A DNA stretch of 64,000 nucleotides from Prorocentrum cordatum (lineage: Eukaryota > Sar > Dinophyceae > Prorocentrales > Prorocentraceae), in assembly GCA_963575745.1 (NCBI GenBank), contig CAUYUJ010001392.1, forward strand, positions 348,759-412,758, in the 5' to 3' direction. Numbering within the stretch: the stretch's first letter is position 1; each line of letters opens with the position of its first letter. The position numbers were made by a program, and so were the translations under genes. Under the pieces are notes generated by a model. It was given only the letters and a program-made list of their open reading frames with translations. It ran no database searches and was not told where the DNA came from. Of the stretch, positions 58,866 to 64,000 are shown piece by piece.

Positions 58866-59809
58866 CAAGACTGCAGTGGCGCTTCGCGCCATGCACCTTG
58901 GTCCTTGAAGTTTGGTATGCAAGCGAAAATGGCAGGAAGGTCAAGCCTACAATTTAGCGATAACTCCTTGCTGCCTTTTCTGGCATCGCCGTGATAACAA
59001 TGTTGTTCGTTATCCTTCCTTCATGCTTATGTTTCTTCATTCTCGCCATACCCTGGGCATTTTCCCCATCCTCCTCAGCTCTTTTGGCGGAGGCTCCTCC
59101 TTGGAGGGCCTCTGGGGGACTCACCAAAGTTCTCAAGTTTTTTTAACCTTCTGGAGGCCTCCTGGGTGTGTTCTGGGGGCCTCTGGGGCTTCCGAAGGCC
59201 AACCTGCCTCTAACCGCGGTCTCCCTGAACGCCCCAGTCACGATTTGGAATGCTTCGGAGGGTGTCTTGGGGCCATCTTGGGCCGTCATGGTGCTCTCTT
59301 AGGGCATTTTGGACTCCTGTTGTGCCGTTTTGGGGATCCCTTGGACTGCCTGGAAGCGCTTTCGGGTGGTTGCGGGGCGATTTGGGAGCCTTCCAGGCGG
59401 CTTCGGACGCCTGGGAGACCGCCGTCTTGGAGCGTCGGGAAGCCGAAAAGAGGATAACCGCAAATGCACCAAAAACCTAAGTAGAATCAGTGATTGTTCC
59501 CTCTCGGGGCCTTCTTGGGGGTGCTCTTGGAGGCCTCTTGGTACGTTTTGGAGCGATCTTTCGGGGTATGACGGCTTCTTGGAGCGCTCTTGTGCTGTCT
59601 TGGGGGTCTCTGGGACGTCTCCGGTGACCCCCCTGATCGCCCTGGGTGTGCTGCGAAGGCTTTGCAAAACGCCCTGCGAGGCCCAGAAGACCGCTTCGAG
59701 GCCCGTCCGGAGGGTCCCAAAGCTCCAGATCCCGGGGGTCCGGTTTTAGGGGGGGGGGGGACGGGTTTTCCCCCGCCCGGGCTTATAAAAAATTAGGAAG
59801 AGGAAGATA
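58866..59809 (+). repeat. 940-bp direct duplicate, copy 1
   Basis: Starts AAGACTGCAGTGGCGCTTCG and ends GCCCGGGCTTATAAAAAATTAGG; matches 61131-62070 along its length (spacing 2,265 bp). The start motif alone recurs at 59955. Confidence 0.85.
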
Positions 59810-59838
59810 TACATATATGTATACATACGTACACACAC

Positions 59839-59869
<31 letters not shown>

Positions 59870-61130
59870 GACGTAAGTGTACATATGTACACCACCATAC
59901 ATACGTACGTATGGCTGTATTTTATATACATATATGATATAAACAGAACATATACAAGACTGCGTTGGCGCTTCGCACCAATGCGCCTTGTTATGGACCC
60001 TCCCCGGCAAAACAATACATCATCGTTTGCTTCAATAAAGGGGACCTCGAGGCCTGGACGGGCGACCGGCTCATTTCTGTTATCTCCCTGGTGCCTTCTG
60101 ACACCGCGATCGCCCGATGCGCTTGCACGCTTGTGCGCAGGAGTGGGGAAGGAATGATGAGATTTTCACGCGCGACGGTTCTTTGTGGAAGTTATGAGCG
60201 CTCCCATGAGACGTCGAAGGAGCCGCAGTAGCTCCGAACAGATCGATTATTGGTCGCTTCCTGAATGCCTGGAGGGCTCCAGGCACTCAAGAAATCTTCG
60301 ATCGTCGAACATCGCATCTAGATCCATGGCCTGTCTCTTTCGATCGAGTAACTTAAACCTCGAGCCTCAAGCGTGGAACCAAGATCGTCGGGTCAACCCG
60401 ATGTACATCGCAAGAGAACGCCGTCTGGGCGTTTTTGGGGCTCTTTTGAACTGTCCTGGGGCCCTCTTCGGCCGTCCTGGGGCCTTCTAGGGCCGTCTTG
60501 GGGAGCTGGGGCCCTACAGAGGTCTTCTGAAACCATCTAGGGCCCTCTTGGGGACCTCCAGTGGCCTTCTTGGGGGTTTCCCATCGCTTTCGTGGGTCTC
60601 TCTTGGGAGCCTTCTGGGGGCATCTCGGGTTTCTTGTGGGCAGTCTCGGGGCTCTCTGGGACAGTCTTGGGGCCCCCTTGAGCCGTCTTCAAACCCTCTG
60701 GGGGGCCTCTTGGGTCGTCTTGGGGCGATACCGAGGGCCCATCGGGCCGTCTTGGATGCTGCGACGACCCGAAAAGCAGATATGCTAACAATGTAGATTT
60801 TCCTTAGGGAATGAAGCGATGTTTGCTTCTTCGGGGCTCTCTTAACGGCCTCTTGGGGCGTCTTGGGGACCTCTTGGGCCGTCTTCAGACCATCGAGGTT
60901 CCTCTTGAAGCGCTCTTGTGCTGTCTTGGGTCTCTCTTGCGCTTTCCCGATGACCCCTCTGATCGCCTTGAGTCTGCTCGCAAGGCGCCCTGGGAGGCCC
61001 GGAAGGGCCAGCGGACCTTTTCCAAGGGCGTCCAGGGGGCCGCCGAGACGTCCGGGGCGTCCCTGGGGGGGGGCCCGGTTTAGGGGTGGGGGTGGGGGCA
61101 GGGGGGTCCAGATAATAACAATATGTGAAT

Positions 61131-62070
61131 ATAAGACTGCAGTGGCGCTTCGCGCCATGCACCTTGGTCATTGAAATTTGGTATGCTTGTGGAAATGGCA
61201 GGAAGGTCAAGCCAACAATTTAGCGATAACTCCTTGCTGTCTTTCTGTCATCGCCGTTATAATAATATTGTTCGTCATCCTTCCTCCATGTTAATTTTTC
61301 CTCATTCTCGCCATACCCTGAGCATTATCCCCATCCTCCTCAGCTCTTTTGGCGGAGGCTCCTCCGTGGAGAGCCTCTGGGGGCCTCACCACAGTTCTCA
61401 GGCTATCTGAAAGCCTTCTGGAGGCCTACTAAGCGTGTTCTGGGGGCCTCTGGGGCTTCCGAAGGCCAACCTGCCTCTAACCGCGGTCTCCCTGAACGCC
61501 CTGGTCTCGATTTGGAATGCTTCGGAGGGTGTCTTGGGGCCATCTTGGGCCGCCATGGGGCTCTTTTAGGGCCATCTTGGACCCTGTTGTGCCATTTTGG
61601 AGCTCTCTTGGACTGCCTGGAAGCCCTTTCGGATGGTTGTGAGGCGATTTGGGGGCCTCCCAGGCGGCTTGGGACGCCCAGAAAACCGCCGTCTTGGAGC
61701 GTCGGGAAGCCGAAAAAAGGAGAACCCCAAATTCACCAAAAACCTACATAAAATCACTGATGTTTCCCTCTTCGGGCCTTCTTGGGGGTGTTCTTGGAGG
61801 CCTCTTGGTACGTTTTGGAACGATCTTTCGGGGTATGACGGCTTCTTGGAGCGCTCTTGTGCTGTCTTGGGGGTCTCTGGGACGTCTCCGTTGATTCTCC
61901 TGATGGCCCTGCTGCGAAGGCTTGGTAAAACGCCCTGCGAGGCCCAGGGGGCCGCTTCGAGGCCCGTCCGGAGAGTCCCAAAGCCCCAGGTCCCGGGAAT
62001 CCGGTTTGTTTTGCGGGGGGTGCGGGGTTTCCGCCCCCCGCCCGGGCTTATGAAGATATAGGAAGAGGAA
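61131..62070 (+). repeat. 940-bp direct duplicate, copy 2
   Basis: Same landmarks as copy 1 (GTGGCGCTTCGCGCCATGCA, GGCAGGAAGGTCAAGCC, TTTAGCGATAACTCCTTGCT, CTTGGAGCGTCGGGAAGCCG). Followed by a CATA microsatellite where copy 1 is followed by TA/CATA. Confidence 0.85.
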
Positions 62071-62094
62071 TGTGTGTATAATATAATATTTAGA

Positions 62095-62190
62095 TGTAGG
62101 TACTTACATACATACATACATACAAACATACATACATACATACATACATACATGCATGCATGCATGCATGCATACATACATACATACACA
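62095..62190. repeat. CATA/CATG microsatellite
   Basis: About 90 bp of CATACATACA with a CATGCATGCATG core. Confidence 0.95.
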
Positions 62191-62299
62191 TATGTCATAC
62201 ATATACAGATGTATACACAGCTATAAAATTATAAATGTGTATCTATATATCGAAATGTGTGTAAGACTTGGTATGGCGCGCGAGTGCGCGGCGTGCGAG

Positions 62300-62880
62300 T
62301 CGTGCTGGGATATGCGGGCCCCTGGCGGCGACGATGGGCAGGTCCAGGGTCGGGAAGGTCATGGGCGAAGAGACGCGGGGCACGTCGAAGTGCGCCCACG
62401 CCGAGGCCGAAGAAGCGGAGGGGCGATAAGTTGAGACGGGCTCGCAACGATGATGGTTTTCATGTCTCCGCGGGACTGTGCGGCAGTGCGCGCCCGCGCA
62501 CGCTGGAGGGTGGCGCAAATGGCCCCGAGCACGCGCGACTGCGAACAACCCGGCGGCCGAAAGGAGGGTTGAAAAGTTCATGTGCGTTTGGGGGGCAGGG
62601 GGGCGCGAGTGACAGTGGCCGTGCCTATCCTGCAAAGCGCTCGGGCTGGAAGTGTGGTGGTGGGGGGGGAAATTATGCGCGATGGCACCCGCGCGCGCGG
62701 GGGAGGTGGGGGCGGGAATGGCCCAGAACACGCACGAGTACGAACGACTCGGTGGCCGAAGGGACGGTTGGGAAGGCCACGGGCGATGAAGGGGCAAGGG
62801 GCGCACCTGACGATGGTCGTGCTTATCCCGCAAAGCCTTCGGGCCGGAGGGGAGGGGTTGGGAAGGTTATGGGCGATGGC
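62300..62880 (+). repeat. Degenerate tandem repeat, unit about 200 bp
   Basis: Two clear copies (about 62500-62690, 62700-62880) share GAGCACGCGCGAC/GAACACGCACGAG, GGTGGCCGAAGG, GGTTGGGAAGG and CCGTGCCTATCCTGCAAAGC; a partial third lies at 62330-62400. Confidence 0.65.
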
Positions 62881-63034
62881 GCCGCGTTCGGCACTGATGC
62901 TGGCTTTTTCTCACATCGTGCGCCCGTGGTCCCGACGCCGCGTCATCCAGATTCCGACGACGGGGGGGTGCCCCCGTGCTCGCTGTAAAAATGGTCGTGG
63001 TTCGGTGGGCGGGCGGCGCCGTGGAGCACATCTC

Positions 63035-63923
63035 ACTGCATCGACTTCGTGACCGGCTTCTTGCTCAGTGCGGTGGTCGGGCTCGCCGCCGCGGGGCGCT
63101 CGAGGGGCCCGCTCGGGGCGGCCGTGGTGGAAGGGAGCGCCGGCGGCACGGAGTCCTGCATGGGCGCGTTCGGGGCGCACGTGGCCCGCGAGATGAACTG
63201 AGGGCACCTCTTGCGGAGGTTGCGGGGCGGGGCTGGCAGCTTCTCCGGATGGACTGTTAGACGCCACGATGAGACAAAAGCTGTGAGGCTCCTTGGCGGT
63301 GTGGTCCATGTTCTTGGTCTTCAGCGTGCTCACCTTTAAGCTCGAGTGCTTCTCCGTGAGTTCGCTTCCAAGTAGCTGTGGGTCAGGGTGTCCACGGTGG
63401 ACTGGAGGACGTGCGTGTGCGCGTTGGCGGTGGCACGTGCGTTCTGCCCGAATGCCCCGTGGACGTGCGTCCAGCTCGGATTGGGGTTCCCCTGGCTGAA
63501 CGCCCTGGTGAAGCCACTGGACAGTCTGAACTCCAGGAGGGGCTGATGTGAGCTCGTGGATGGCGATGGCGTCTTTTTTGACAACGTGGTGAGCCCGTGG
63601 GTGTTGCGCTCGGCGCGGAAGCGCAGGCTCGCGCCATCGGCGATGGTCACGCGGATCCCGTTTGACTTCTTCTGATTGATGTCCAGGAGCTCTACGTGCA
63701 CGTGCTCGATGTACAGGGACACGCACTCGCGGCCCCCGGTCGCGTGCGCTTTTGCAGCGGGCGCTGCTGCTGGGTTCGGCTTGTGCTCGTAGCTCGCGTT
63801 CGAAGGCTTGGGAGGCACTGCTCGCGCAGGCGTTGACAGTGGCACCCCAGTGGGTGGGGGTAACCGCAAGGACGCAGAGGATGCTTCCATCAGATGGCTG
63901 ACTGAGCAGCGCATCAGTGGCAT
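63035..63923 (-). pseudogene. Unrecognised protein gene with two frame breaks
   Basis: Starts MPLMRCSVSHLMEASSAS at 63923 (a second ATG at 63890). Frame A gives a Pro/Ala-rich start, then a compact part: VSLYIEHVHVELLDINQK, GIRVTIADGASLRFRAER and LEFRLSSGFTRAFSQGN, ending STVDTLTHSYL near 63371. Coding then continues in frame B (ELTEKHSSLKVSTLKTKN, HTAKEPHSFCLIVASN) and near 63230 in frame C (NLRKRCPQFISRATCAPN..SKKPVTKSMQ), stop at 63035-63037. Either two assembly indels, introns missed by me, or a pseudogene. The beta-rich middle may be a small sandwich-like domain; no family is recognised. Confidence 0.4.
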
Positions 63924-64000
63924 GCAGTGATGGCGCGTGGTTGAGCGGTTGTTTGCATATATGTGTGGGTGGGGGCGAGCTGGTTTGTGGTTGTGGGCGC

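Larger units (their letters stand above)
57946..63034. other. Right-hand repeat region, no recognised gene
   Basis: Holds an inverted relative of the 29828-30004 repeat (58115-58190), degenerate TTGCACCACGT-type repeats (58215-58510), TA tracts (58826-58865, 59810-59875), the 940-bp duplicates, further CCTCTTGG blocks, a CATA tract (62095-62190) and a 200-bp degenerate tandem repeat (62300-62880). Confidence 0.6.

Overview
The window reads as nuclear DNA of a dinoflagellate. Sparse, GC3-rich coding exons sit in very long repeat-filled introns. Splice sites follow an AG|G pattern with GC or GA donors as often as GT, several introns carry inverted-repeat ends as dinoflagellate introners do, and there is a dinoflagellate-style LINE and heavy microsatellite load. 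I cannot name the genus from sequence alone. No rRNA, tRNA, spliced-leader RNA or CRISPR array was found.

The backbone appears to be one very large minus-strand gene. I recognise 16 short exons from about 57.9 kb down to 3.79 kb. Their phases all agree and they sum to 1,743 nt (580 residues plus stop). The last five exons (10337 to 3790) encode a histidine phosphatase (phosphoglycerate-mutase-like) domain: RHG motif, SPLRRAVQT motif and a C-terminal CHWGVIN motif, in order. The upstream exons encode a long Arg/Glu/Ala/Leu coiled coil. Splice sites were read by eye. The phosphatase part is strong; attachment of the coiled-coil exons to it is an inference from phase and strand.

Nearly everything else lies in introns of that gene. 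Left part (4.4-9.4 kb): one 5-kb intron with a 386-bp satellite array and several microsatellites. Middle (10.3-33.3 kb): introns with foldback elements, introner-like repeats and low-complexity tracts. The largest intron (33324-55850, 22.5 kb) has inverted-repeat ends and holds a nest: CTC-rich tracts flank a LINE (ORF1, endonuclease, reverse transcriptase, RNase H, from about 33.7 to 53.4 kb), and that LINE is split by a 12,055-bp DNA transposon at 36640-48694. The transposon has a 9-bp target-site duplication (CTGATGTCC) and short terminal inverted repeats beginning TGGGGA. Removing it together with one duplication copy joins the LINE's two halves in frame.

The transposon is the most novel object. 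It carries, all on the minus strand, (a) a broken transposase-like gene (48420 to 43209) with DDE-like acidic motifs, a CxxH motif and a C-terminal PHD/RING-like zinc finger; (b) an unrecognised 1,043-residue protein (41893 to 38286) with one GC-AG intron; (c) a 66-residue coiled-coil ORF; and (d) a nine-copy 52-bp minisatellite between the two large genes.

Right end (58-64 kb): two 940-bp direct duplicates in a background of CCTCTTGG-type repeats, a degenerate 200-bp tandem repeat, and a frame-broken unknown minus-strand gene at 63.0-63.9 kb. All 'gene', 'exon' and 'element' boundaries are hand-read; transcript data would settle them.
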